A DNA stretch of 30,141 nucleotides. It comes from Pleurotus djamor. Lineage: Eukaryota; Basidiomycota; Agaricomycetes; Agaricales; Pleurotaceae. The position numbers were made by a program, and so were the translations under genes. The stretch's first letter is position 1. Each line of letters begins with the position of its first letter. This document shows positions 11,319-20,590 of the stretch, piece after piece. Location of the stretch: positions 1 to 30,141 of the forward strand of contig JAPEVF010000566.1 of NCBI GenBank assembly GCA_029747585.1. The letters run 5' to 3'. The notes beneath the pieces are model-generated. The model saw nothing but the letters and a program-made list of their open reading frames with translations. It did not search any database and was not told the origin of the DNA.

Positions 11319-12977
11319 CTACAGGGGTGAGGGGCAATGTTTATACCGTCTACAGTATCGAGTCCCCTGCACCACACGGAGCATGTCGTGGCACTGTTTC
11401 CAAGGCGTACCAAAAGGGTCTGAGTCGTCATCGGTGTCGTCATCGTTGAAGGTTTCTTCCTCTGACAAACTGCTGATCTTAGACTTGTTCGGTAAAATGC
11501 CAACAAGATACGCGACAAGAGGAACAACGTCTCTGTGAATGAGAGGAGAGGCCCCAAGTTGCAGTACTTCCAAAGTACTCATTTGGTCCGATTCTTCTGT
11601 ACCATATCCTCGAAGGTACCTTTGTTCCAAATCAAATGAAGTCCTGATGTACAATCCAAGATCCTTGATTGGGGGACCAATACGGAAGTTGTTGAGGACA
11701 GTGATATGGAGCCGCGGAGGTCTTCGACTCTTTGGGGTTGGATTTAGGTGGAGCCTCGTCAAGTTCTTCAATGAAGTTATGATAGACGCTACATCACTCT
11801 CGCATAACTCTAGCGGATGGAAGCAATGTAGTGACAAGTCGCGTAGCTTGTTGAGGGAAAGAAGCGGCTCCAAGTCTTCAAATCCAACGTCCCTAATGGG
11901 AGAGACAGCACCAGAAGGGTAAGCATATGCGGTAAGGCAGAGCGCCATAAGATGTGGAAAAGCTTTCGACACGACCGCCGAGAGGTACTTGAACCGCTCG
12001 GGCGTTTCAAACACTTCGGACGAGAGTTGCAGGGAAGCAAGGGTATCCGACCTCCCCCACGCAGCAAAGCTAACGATCGCCCGTTCAAACGATATTGCTA
12101 AGGATAGAATTCGCAATGATGGGAACGCGGTCTGGTTTAAATGTGTTGAGAATAGCGAGGACTTGCAATCCTCGAAGCTTGAGCCGAGAGAGTTGAGAGA
12201 CTCCAGGTTTGGAAGCGTCGATATGGCCTCGGAGATCGCGGGTGAGAGGATGTCGGGTGGAAGGTGGCATGATTTTAACTGAGTAAGGGAGGAGAGTGCC
12301 GATGCTAAGACGGGGTCTGCGGCACTTAAGTCTTCCTCTTCTTGCCTGAAGTATGCATACTCCGCCATAAGCTTCAGTGAGACAAGTGGAGGGTTCCTGT
12401 CTGTGACGATGGAAAACACTGATTGCAAAATTTCTAGTGAGGGCCAAACGTTCTCCATTCGACCTAGTGACAAGGAGCTTAATTTCGGGTTGACAAAAAG
12501 TTGGAGGGCTTGAGAGTCCTTGAAAGAGCATGAGAGGTGCTGGACGTTCGAGACGAATTTTCCATCAGATACGATGCGCGTAATGGCTTCGGAGACAGAT
12601 GGTTGGAAATGCGCTCCGTCCAAGGTAAGCGACCTCATTCTAGATGCATAACGGCTGAATCTTTCGTGGTCGGCGGAGACGAGGGGCCTATAGAAGCCCT
12701 ATTTCGTGTTTAAAGCAAGTCCAGCCAAATGAGAGGTGTGAAAAAGAATAAATAGAATGGGACGCACCAAACTTCTCCCCTCTAGTTCAACTGGCGCAAG
12801 GAGCCCAAGCACACGCGACCAGCTATCTACATGCCGCCATTCCACGTTTATGACTTCACGAGACCAAGCCTTATTGACTTGGAGACTCGAGGCATTGGTT
12901 CGTTTATCCGAGAGCTCGAAGATTTCGGCAAGTATCTCCGGAATGGAGAGGACGCGTGCTGGAGCAGATAACGTCAT
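11319..12977 (-). CDS. F-box family protein B
   Basis: There are two exons, 12977-12768 and 12698-11319, with a 69-nt intron. The product is 529 residues. I use the ATG at 12977, not the in-frame one at 12998, because exon 1 then has the same 210-nt length as gene C and aligns as MTLSAPARV / MILSATARV. The F-box-like motif is at ~8-55 (VLSIPEILAEIFELSDK, VNKAWSREVINVEW). Exon 2 opens with GFYRPLVSADHERFSRYASR and continues as leucine-rich segments with WGRSDTLASLQL and FETPERFKYL. A short acidic stretch (FNDDDTDDDSDPF) lies near the C-terminus. It is the same family and likely the same SCF adaptor role as gene A. It is intact by eye and shows no frame break. Confidence 0.85.
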
Positions 12978-13251
12978 GTCGGTAGGTCGGTTTGGCAATC
13001 TCTTGGTTTAGTACGTTCCAGAAGGATCAGAGCAGAAGAATTCCGCTGGATTACGCGGTACGCGGAAAGTTTGGAGAACGTTGAACGGTGAACAAACACA
13101 AACACAAAATCGACAGGGTTGGCGGAGAGAAATTAGAGATAGGGGATTATAAGGATGGCCAGTCAACTCAGAATTTTCCTAAGTGGAAAGAGAGTGATAG
13201 GTTGTTTATACTAAGTATTCACCTTTAGTCCCTGTGATACCGCGACCAGGA

Positions 13252-13512
13252 CTATAGTGGAAAAGCTGAACTTTCGTGCATCTTTCGTGTCCGAACTCCA
13301 ACCCCCAGTGATAGCCGGCCAATCTCGTTCAACGGTTCGAATGTAGTGGCCTTCGAGATGAGAGCCTGAGAGGAAGCAGATATTGGAGTGGATGGAAGGA
13401 CCGGTGACTGGATCGGATGCGTCCAACACACGGTGTACAAACCAGGAAAGGAAGGCGGGCTTTTGTCCCATGTGCACGGTCCCTCCTGTGCCCCTACAGA
13501 TCTCCTAACCAT
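13252..13512 (-). other. Short open frame of uncertain status between F-box genes B and C
   Basis: An 86-residue frame starts MVRRSVGAQEG, with a TATA-like 'gtataaatatcagtg' about 50 bp before it on the minus strand. A second overlapping frame (13477-13211) is also open, so frame choice is unclear. No family is recognised. The surrounding 13020-13630 otherwise holds only intergenic sequence. Low confidence that it is a gene. Confidence 0.2.
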
Positions 13513-13634
13513 CGTTCTAGATACGAAATTGGAACGCAGAACGACGATGGGTGCTCCTTACACTGATATTTATACTTAATATAAATTACACATTGATCAT
13601 GAGGCCGAGGAGTACAGAGAAAGCTGACACAAGA

Positions 13635-15367
13635 CTAATCAAACTCGGGAGTACATACAAAAGGTGAAGAGCAAGGGGTTTCGAAAATGGTTCTGAGGAA
13701 TGGCGTGGATCGTATGTGATAATCACGGCATCGAGCCCTCTGGAGCGCACGGCGGGTAGCGTGGAACTGGTCCCAAGATTCACTTGTAGTATCTTCTTCG
13801 TCGCTGTACACGGCTTCGTGTGATAAAGTGACGACCGTACAATGATCGGGTAAGATGTAATCCAGATACTCGGCAAGGGGGACAACATCCCCGTGAGTTA
13901 GAGGAGAGGCACCAAGCGCCAATGTCTCCAAATTCCTTCTTTGGTCGTCTGGCTCGAGCGATGATAGTGCTTCTTCATCCACCGAGGGCTTAATATATAG
14001 CCCAAGATCCTTTATCAGGGAGTCAGAAGGGATGGAGTCGATGATACACGTTATGGGTAGGGACGGCGTGCGGTTTATGGTTGGGCTTGGATTGAGGTTG
14101 AGTCGGGTTAAGTTCTTTAGCGAGGCGGTGATGACTCTTAGGTCCTGCTTGTGTAGCCACAGTAAGTGGGCATAGGTCAGCGAAAGGTCACGTAGTCGGG
14201 TGGGGCGGAGCAGCAGTGGCACCAGATGTTCGAACTGAATGTCTTCATGGGAGACATACAAGCGACCAGGAGGCCCTGTATCTGCGCTGATACTGAGGGT
14301 CGCGGAAAGGTGTCTGAAATGATTGCGGCAAGGTTGCCGAAGCGTTCTGGGGATTCAAAAACCTCAGACGTTATTTCAAGGGAAGTGAGGGTATCCGACT
14401 TCCCCCATCCCTCAAAGCTAGCAATAGCTCGAATGAAGGTAATCCGAAGGGAGAGACTTCGCAGTGAAGGAAATGAAGTGTGCTTCAAAGAAGTCGATAG
14501 GGCACATGATTGCTCCCGATCTTCGTGGCGATCTAAGAGGGGGACGGCCGGACAAATGAGAGACTCTAGATTGGGGAGGCTTGAGACAGTCTTTGAGACG
14601 GTAGGGGAGAGCATCTCAGAAGAAAGATGTAACGACTTGAGCGTCGTAAGGGAGCGAAGAGCCGAAGCCAACAAGGCCGAATTTGAGCGGTCGTCGTCAA
14701 TGTCCGAGTCATCGTCCGAGTCGTCATCAACGTCCTCGGGTTCAAGGTCACCGAGAAGCTTCAGGGCGACTAGGGACGAGCTGACTTCTTTGAGAACAGG
14801 CAGTACCGAATCGCGGAACACCGTGTAGGACCAAGTAACCTCCAATTCGCCCAGCGTTAACGAGGTCAATCCTGGATTAACGAAAAGCTTGAGAGCAATT
14901 GAATCGGCGGGGAAGCAAGAAAGGCGCTTCACGTTGGAAACAAAGTTCCCATGATCTTTGATTTGCATGATTTGGTCTTGGACGAAGAACAGCACAAAGT
15001 ACAATTGGTCCAGCGAAAGGGACCTTACTTTGGATGCGTAATAGTTGAACCGTTCGTCATTCGGTGCAGCTGTAACGGGAGGACTGCCAAAGTCCTGTTC
15101 CATAGGAATTCATCCCAATGAGATAAGTTGAATGTATGTCAATCGTGGACGGCCTACCGTAAGATCGCTATCGAGCTCAAGTGGCGCAAGGAGCGCGACA
15201 AGACACGACCAGCCATCCACTTCGCGCCATTCCACGTTGATGACTTCGCGAGACCAAGCCTTGTTCACCAAGAGATTTGATGCATTGGATTGCCTGTCCG
15301 AAAACTGGAAGATTTCTGAAAGGAGCTCCGGGGTGGGGAGGACGCGTGCGGTAGCGGACAAAATCAT
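13635..15367 (-). pseudogene. F-box family protein C, frameshifted
   Basis: Exon 1 is 15367-15158 and encodes an F-box-like motif (VLPTPELLSEIFQFSDR, VNKAWSREVINVEW). A 63-nt intron follows, then exon 2 from 15094. The frame is open to about 14310, where it breaks just after the FESPERF ... SDTFP block. Homology to A and B resumes in another frame (ISADTG, then LRDLSLTYAHLLWLHKQDLR) and runs to a stop at 13635. Exon 2 is 1460 nt, which is 10 nt short of a multiple of three that fits the paralogues. The site sits on a 'ctttccg' sequence, so loss of 10 nt between short direct repeats explains it. An Asp/Ser-rich insert (DDDSDDDSDIDDD) at 14690-14760 is unique to this copy. The break could be a real mutation or an assembly error. 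Confidence 0.75.
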
Positions 15368-15419
15368 ATCTTGGTCTGTTGGTAGGTTGATTGCGTTGAA
15401 AGTATTGTTTCAGTAGGAG

Positions 15420-15960
15420 TAGAACGGCTAAGAAATCCAGCAATAGTACTACGGAGCGATGGTGTTGGGTGCAAGTTGAACGTAGAACAGAATGTTCGAA
15501 CAAAAACAAGGGAATGTACTCAGGAGCTAAGCATGCGGTTGTAGTACTTCGTCCCAAAGGACGCGGTATCAGTCTCAAAAAGGCGTTTAGACATTGTTCT
15601 AATTTTCCCTGTATGAAGATACGCCAGCGTATAGAAGTACAGGAGCAAAACGCCGCCCAAGGGAATGCATGAAACAAGCCAAGCCGGTGACCGAGGTACC
15701 GACTCCCGACTCTTCGTGAGTTAGCGTCGAAATTGTCAGGCAGAGTATGTCATCGTCTAGGCGAAGAACAAGCGCAGAACGACTTACTCACTCTTCAACC
15801 ATTTCATTCTGGTGCTGACTTGTGGAGGGGCTTTGAACAGCATTACCACCCCGTCGTCGAACGGATTCGCTAGATACGTGACAAAAAGGTTGAGTATCCG
15901 AAAAGATAAAGGCCACTTTCCAATCTGACTGGCGTAAGAGATTTTGGGTGAATGAGCATC
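15420..15960. other. Intergenic stretch upstream of F-box gene C
   Basis: Only short frames on both strands, none with family resemblance or supported splice sites. It probably contains the upstream region of gene C and the 3' flank of the minus-strand frame at 15961-16317. Nothing else is seen. Confidence 0.4.
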
Positions 15961-16317
15961 TCATTCCCAAAAACGCAGCGCCGTCTCCGTTCGCCCCCAG
16001 CGCTGGGGACTGTCAGGAGCCGTATTGGTTGAACCCTCAAACGCTCCTATTTCTGGGGTGAACAGGGGTAACCAGAGCTGGGCATGGAATACCCCCGCTA
16101 TCAGGTCGCTATTGAACGTCACTTTGAGTGCAAAAGAGAGTACTTGCTTCTGTCCTTCACCCACTCGTATAGCCCAAGAAGCTGAGGGCTCAGCCCATCG
16201 CGGAATCAAGCAAAAATGATCGTCCTCCGTTAGCACCATTCCGGTGTTCTCCAAGGTGCCAGTTACACGCACGGCTGTGGTGGGCTGACACTCATTCGGT
16301 ACATCACTTAAGATCAT
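15961..16317 (-). CDS. Unassigned 118-residue protein
   Basis: A single open frame starts MILSDVPNECQPTTAVRV and ends ALRFWE. An in-frame TGA lies four codons before the ATG, which supports the start. The sequence alternates polar and hydrophobic residues (SWAIRV, VLSFALKVTF, FHAQLWLPLF), suggesting beta strands, and has no signal peptide or membrane segment. I do not recognise the family. It faces the first CVNH gene across about 350 bp, so the two could share a divergent promoter region. It could also be one exon of a larger gene. Confidence 0.4.
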   Translation of the reverse strand: MILSDVPNECQPTTAVRVTGTLENTGMVLTEDDHFCLIPRWAEPSASWAIRVGEGQKQVLSFALKVTFNSDLIAGVFHAQLWLPLFTPEIGAFEGSTNTAPDSPQRWGRTETALRFWE

Positions 16318-16578
16318 TGATAAAAGCTTTCAAAGGAGCTTCCCCGCGTCCGTTTGTGGAAATCCACTTCTCAGTACGTCGTCCGTCAGCATGCTGTAAC
16401 CACGGACTAGTTCCAGCGCAGTTGAATCTTCGAATCTGGATGTCGCTTGAGGCTTGGAGAAGTGATCATCCCTTCACGATAGGTACACCATTGAAGCTTC
16501 ATCGACTCTCGAGGCCGGATTCTTTCACTGGATGACGCAGCGTCGCTTCGTACATTGTGGAATTTCTCCGTGGCGGGG

Positions 16579-16586
16579 TATATATA
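16579..16586 (+). promoter_or_regulatory. TATA box of first CVNH gene
   Basis: TATATATA in 'ggggtatatatagcag', 82 bp upstream of the ATG at 16668, with a pyrimidine-rich, CT-containing leader between. Position and context fit a core promoter. Confidence 0.55.
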
Positions 16587-16667
16587 GCAGACCTGTACTG
16601 AACTAGAGATCGAAGTCCTCGTTCTCAAAGTCTCAAAGACTCGACTCGCACCCCTTCAAGTCAGATC

Positions 16668-17302
16668 ATGTACTTCAAGTTCAGCTTCTCAAACCTTCTC
16701 TCACTCGCAGTCCTCGCCATCCTACCATTTGTCAAAGGATCCACTGCGACTACCGCCAACATCCCTGGGTAGTTCTCCGGTACATGTAGAGACTGGTCCG
16801 TCAATCCGCAGCAGATTCTCTCAGCTCGATGCCAAAATGGGGGGAGCGACAACTTTCACTTCTACAACGAGTCGAAGATTGATTTGAATAAGTGTGTTAC
16901 GTATTATAACAAGCACCTTATTTGTGCGCGACAGTGAGTCTCGTTCTCGCATTTCTTTGATTCCGAGGTTTTGGGAGACCGCTGAAGTGGATTCGGATGG
17001 TGTAGGGGTGGATACAAGAGTTCGTGTACGGGGTGTAAACTGAAAGCGAGAGAGGCGTCCCCGATTTTGAGATGCATGTACGTCACGTCGTTCAACGGAC
17101 GTTATTGGGTAAACACATACTTACATTACATCGGTTATACGAGTAGGTGCGGAGAAGGATCAAAGCGCGAAGAAACCAAGGTCAACCTCTGTACGCTTCA
17201 ATTTCCCGATTTACCTTGGATGAATCAGAGGCAGAGACTCATTGGGTTCTTATAGATGATTGTGTCTCTAATGTAGGAGGTGACTTGAGGTGTTCTGCGT
17301 AG
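16668..17302 (+). pseudogene. Secreted CVNH-domain (cyanovirin-N homology) protein, nonsense-interrupted
   Basis: The first 34 residues form a signal peptide (LLSLAVLAILPFVKG core), followed directly by an in-frame TAG at 16770-16772 where the neighbouring paralogue has Gly (IPG-stop-FSGTC against IPGGFSKTC). After the stop, CVNH sequence continues in frame: CRDWSVNPQQILSARCQNGG and KIDLNKC. A 72-nt intron (16934-17005) leads to GGYKSSCTGCKLKA. A second intron fits 17079-17147 (GTACGT donor) and gives LRCMCGEG, then KVNL. The family's C-terminal signature appears as DDCVSNVGGDLRC before a stop at 17300-17302, but I could not join this last part cleanly: the best splice creates another TAG. 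CVNH proteins bind glycans. This copy is probably inactive. Confidence 0.65.
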
Positions 17303-18150
17303 TAGCCTGCTCTACGAGTCGTATACTGTTCACGGCGTAGGAGAGGGTGTGTAGGGGAGATGTGTTGCGTCGGTATTTACAGAGAGTCTTGGGACTTACT
17401 TCCGTAATATCTCCAAAACCTCCCTCCGTGTGTAATGTATGTCGTGACATGAACAGGTGAATGAAACTTGAGAGGACAAAACTTGAGACTCGAAACGGAC
17501 GGTCCCCTATGTACCGTCCACCGTGTTCTCGTGGACAAACCACAGGAAGTGCTTCAAAGTAGGAATCGATGCTTTTCTGACAGCTTTTATCGGTTGGGCG
17601 CGGGATGAAAAGGGGAGTCAAAGGCCAAACTTGAGCCTGCCAAACTCGAAGACACCACATCTGAATCGGCCCCTGGAACGTCAGGAGCTTCGACATCCAC
17701 TTCGAGTCTTTGACAGCTCGACGTCTTTGTGTGAGACGAATAGGAGCTACGATGATTTTTAGAAGTGTTCGGTCTATCTTTGATAACGGAGAACACAAGA
17801 GCGGCCGGAAGTCGTCTAGCTTTGTCGTCGGGAGCAATAGGGGTGTGCTGGGAGTTGGTACCATCGGAGCTAATCCACTTCACATGCTCTTTTCATTGAA
17901 CTCAAGCTGCGGTCTGTCGCTGCTTGGGACGATGTACCCACCGTATCTGACGGTCTTAGCCTGCTTTCTTCCAAATGCGTCGCAGATCCCCTCACTAGTG
18001 ACGCGGAGAGGACATGCAATCGCCCTGGATGGTAATGGGGTTACTCGGATTAGGTACGTGTTTCGGGCTGCCTGTCCACATCATGGTCCATCGTAGCGTC
18101 GATTCATGATGTCGTATCGCCATCAAAGATTTCCTGAATTCATCCTCTGG
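17303..18150. other. Spacer between the two CVNH genes, with open frames on both strands
   Basis: A minus-strand frame at 17883-17587 reads protein-like (SSDGTNSQHTPIAPDDKARR, then LEVDVEAPDVPGADSD). An upstream minus-strand stretch at about 18050-17886 (AKTVRYGGYIVPSSDRPQL) could precede it, but a one-base frame shift separates them. A plus-strand frame (17710-18096) overlaps. No family is recognised. It may be a decayed gene on the minus strand, but evidence is weak. Confidence 0.3.
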
Positions 18151-18151
18151 G

Positions 18152-18159
18152 TATTTAAG
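18152..18159 (+). promoter_or_regulatory. TATA-like box of second CVNH gene
   Basis: TATTTAAG lies 48 bp before the ATG at 18207, at a distance from the start that suits a short fungal 5' leader. Confidence 0.5.
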
Positions 18160-18206
18160 TAACGTTGGGCTATTGAGCAGTCCACACCCACAGTACTTCT
18201 CTCAGT

Positions 18207-18804
18207 ATGCGGCTCTCCAGCTTCAGCCTTCCTTCCTCAGTCGCATTTGCTCTCTCACTACTCGCTTCCGTCGCAAATGCCATTCCCGGGGGGTTCTCAA
18301 AGACGTGCAGGAACTTTTCCGTCAGCCCGGATCAGATTCTGTCAGCCCAGTGTCACAACGGCGGCTCTACCAATACCTACTACGATACGAAGATCGACTT
18401 GAATCAATGCATTTCCTTTCCCTACCGGAGTGCACGTCTCTGGTGCTCGGAAAGGTATACGTGTTCCTTGTACTCTATATGCGAGTGTGGCTTGAAATGC
18501 TTATCTGAGGATACACACTACGCAGCGGTGGATACAAGGATGTGTGTGACTCATGTCGTGCTGATCCCCGGCCCATGAGTACATTGTTTTATTGCTGGCG
18601 GTGGGTGCTACAACTTGTTCTTCAATTGAAGTGCTCGTCGTCATGCTACATATGGTTTACAGCTGCCGTACGCAGCAATTCGCAAAAATCGACTTTGGTG
18701 AGCTGATATTTTCTCTGGGTCCAAATCGAGGAAGTTTACCGTGGCTTGTAGATAAGTGCATTGCGAACGTCGGAGGAACTTTGCAGTGCGTAGGAGCGGA
18801 ATGA
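18207..18804 (+). CDS. Secreted CVNH-domain (cyanovirin-N homology) protein
   Basis: Three exons, 18207-18454, 18526-18600 and 18663-18804, with introns of 71 and 62 nt, give an open frame of 154 residues. A signal peptide covers ~1-21 (SVAFALSLLASVANA). The first CVNH repeat is GGFSKTCRNFSVSPDQI, then LSAQCHNGG and KIDLNQCI. The second repeat is GGYKDVCDSC, LFYCWRC, KIDFG and KCIANVGGTLQC. A further 33-nt GT-AG segment (18698-18730) has no stop and keeps frame whether spliced or not; removing it gives KIDFGSLPW, closer to the expected repeat spacing. The family binds high-mannose or related glycans, and six or more Cys suggest disulfides. The tandem relative is the interrupted gene at 16668. 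Secretion and sugar binding are inferred from the family. Confidence 0.75.
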
Positions 18805-19065
18805 AGCTGAAGGATCGTAGCTTCGTGTGAGATGTAGTACACTAGTAGCAGCGAGATTGAACTACGTCCTGCATTTTCCCGAAGCTGGGAGTGCATTTGC
18901 CAGAATCAAGCCTGAGGAATTGAATGTGCGAATGCGCTCCTAGGCTCCTAGCTCCTAGAGGGAAATTCTCTCCGACTGAATTTGCAAGCGCCCAAAGAGA
19001 GAGAGAGATCATTTCTTGACCTCCCTCCTCAACGTTCAACCTCCTTCCCTTCAACGACGGCGACG

Positions 19066-20590
19066 ATGGCCGGAAAACCAGGAACAATCGACTACTCGGG
19101 CTACGATTACAGGATTATTTCGTCGCTGATGCTCTCAGTCTACCTTACCCGTCGCGACAAGGAGCTTGATGGTGCTCCTACCACCTAGACATGGGTTCAT
19201 ACGTCCAACGCCCGGCGCCGAAGCATTTAGAGAAGAAGACGAGGAGAAGGGTTTTGGACTCTATACGGGCTTGTTGGTGCGTGAGCTATATGCGCGTCAA
19301 AACTTTGCCTCTAGCTGACCTAGTCTTTCCTTCCAGAAACCCTTTCCTTCGACGAGCATTATCGTATGATACTTCCTCAAGGCCTCAATATCAATCTCAA
19401 GGCAGGCTCCATATAGATAGCTCAGCGCTCACGCGCTCACGATTGAGCTCTGCTCGTACTGCAAACTCGGTCACAGGCGCGGTTCATGCTTTCACTGTTC
19501 AGCGCGCCGGTATGGGGGAGGTTCGAGTTTTGGAGTTGGACGTTGAATTCGAAGCGTTGACGAGCGGAGGGAGGTTTGGTCTAGAAGAAACTCGTGGCTG
19601 GAAGACGAAGAAGAACTTGCGCACTCGTATTCCTTCATGACCATGGCTAGTGCTTCGGCCTCAACGTCAACCACGAGTCTCCCTCTCAGCACTTAGGGAG
19701 AATGCGCTATCCGTCGACTGCCACCTATACCGCCCCTCCCAAGCGACGGCACACAATCGACATACGCATATAGGAACCTTCAAGCCAACGAAATGGCACT
19801 CTCAACTGCTAGCAACCACCCTCTTTCCCGTCTATGGCTCCCCGGACATCCATCAACGTCGTCCAATCGTGGTGCTCTCCGGGACACTAAGGCATGAAGA
19901 GATCGTTGATTACCTAGCGTGAGGTCGTCGTTGTTACGTCGAAGAGATCAAACTGGTACGCACGCACCACCATCCTGACATCTCGCGCTGTTTGCTCAAC
20001 CGATACCTCGGCTTTTCTAGCTCTTATAACCGACACTCGATCATCTATGATTACTCAGCCCAACTACCCCCGCAATCGTACCCTGCCATTGGGGGAGCCA
20101 CCAGCGAAACCATTGGGCGTATCAGCAAGCTCATATCACCCGGGCCATACCCGAGCTACTCGATACCCAAGTCCTATCCACCTCGTTCACAAGGTGCCAA
20201 TCCGCGCCCGACACGCGATGCTGGATGTTCCACTCGGAGCAAAGAACCAAACATGATGACGGACCGAGGCTGGGAACGTCATGGAGTCGCTTCGCCATGC
20301 AGGAGAACTACCGCTTTTATCCGACGATCGTCCGATGGGCATGTACTTCATCCAGGCCCAGAGTGGGGGAGAAAGGGTCGTCGAGGAAGGTCAACGAAGA
20401 TGGCAGGTGCATTTAGCCTTTCAATTTGGATGGGATTGACTGGGAGGACGTGGTGAACCGTGACTGGGATACGGAGACTTAGAGCATCCCCCCTAACGAC
20501 CCCGCTGTCCTCCGCTATCTCCGCCTTGAGCTTAAGCTCTACCGCAGGACCAGCCAGCTGAAGCGCACCCGAGCTCCTTCAGATTGAAAC
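19066..20590 (+). pseudogene. Decayed unidentified coding sequence in right arm
   Basis: Several plus-strand stretches look protein-coding but lie in different frames and are interrupted by stops. They include MAGKPGTIDYSGYDYR (19066), HYRMILPQGLNINLKAG (~19360), EVRVLELDVEFEAL (~19516), PIVVLSGTLRHEEIVDYL (~19865), and near the end WEDVVNRDWDTE and NDPAVLRYLRLELKLYRR (~20430-20560). The left arm keeps traces of the middle and end (for example VLSGIILRHGDVVD on the minus strand near 4530). No family is recognised. It reads as an old gene that decayed before or after the duplication, though a heavily spliced gene is not excluded. Confidence 0.35.

Noticed and set aside
16770..16772. TAG as a reassigned sense codon
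   Set aside because: TAG is used as the normal stop of F-box gene A and of the gene at the right edge, so a nonsense mutation is simpler.
17710..18096. 129-codon plus-strand frame upstream of the second CVNH gene
   Set aside because: It overlaps open frames on the other strand, has no recognisable domain and runs into the promoter region of the CVNH gene.
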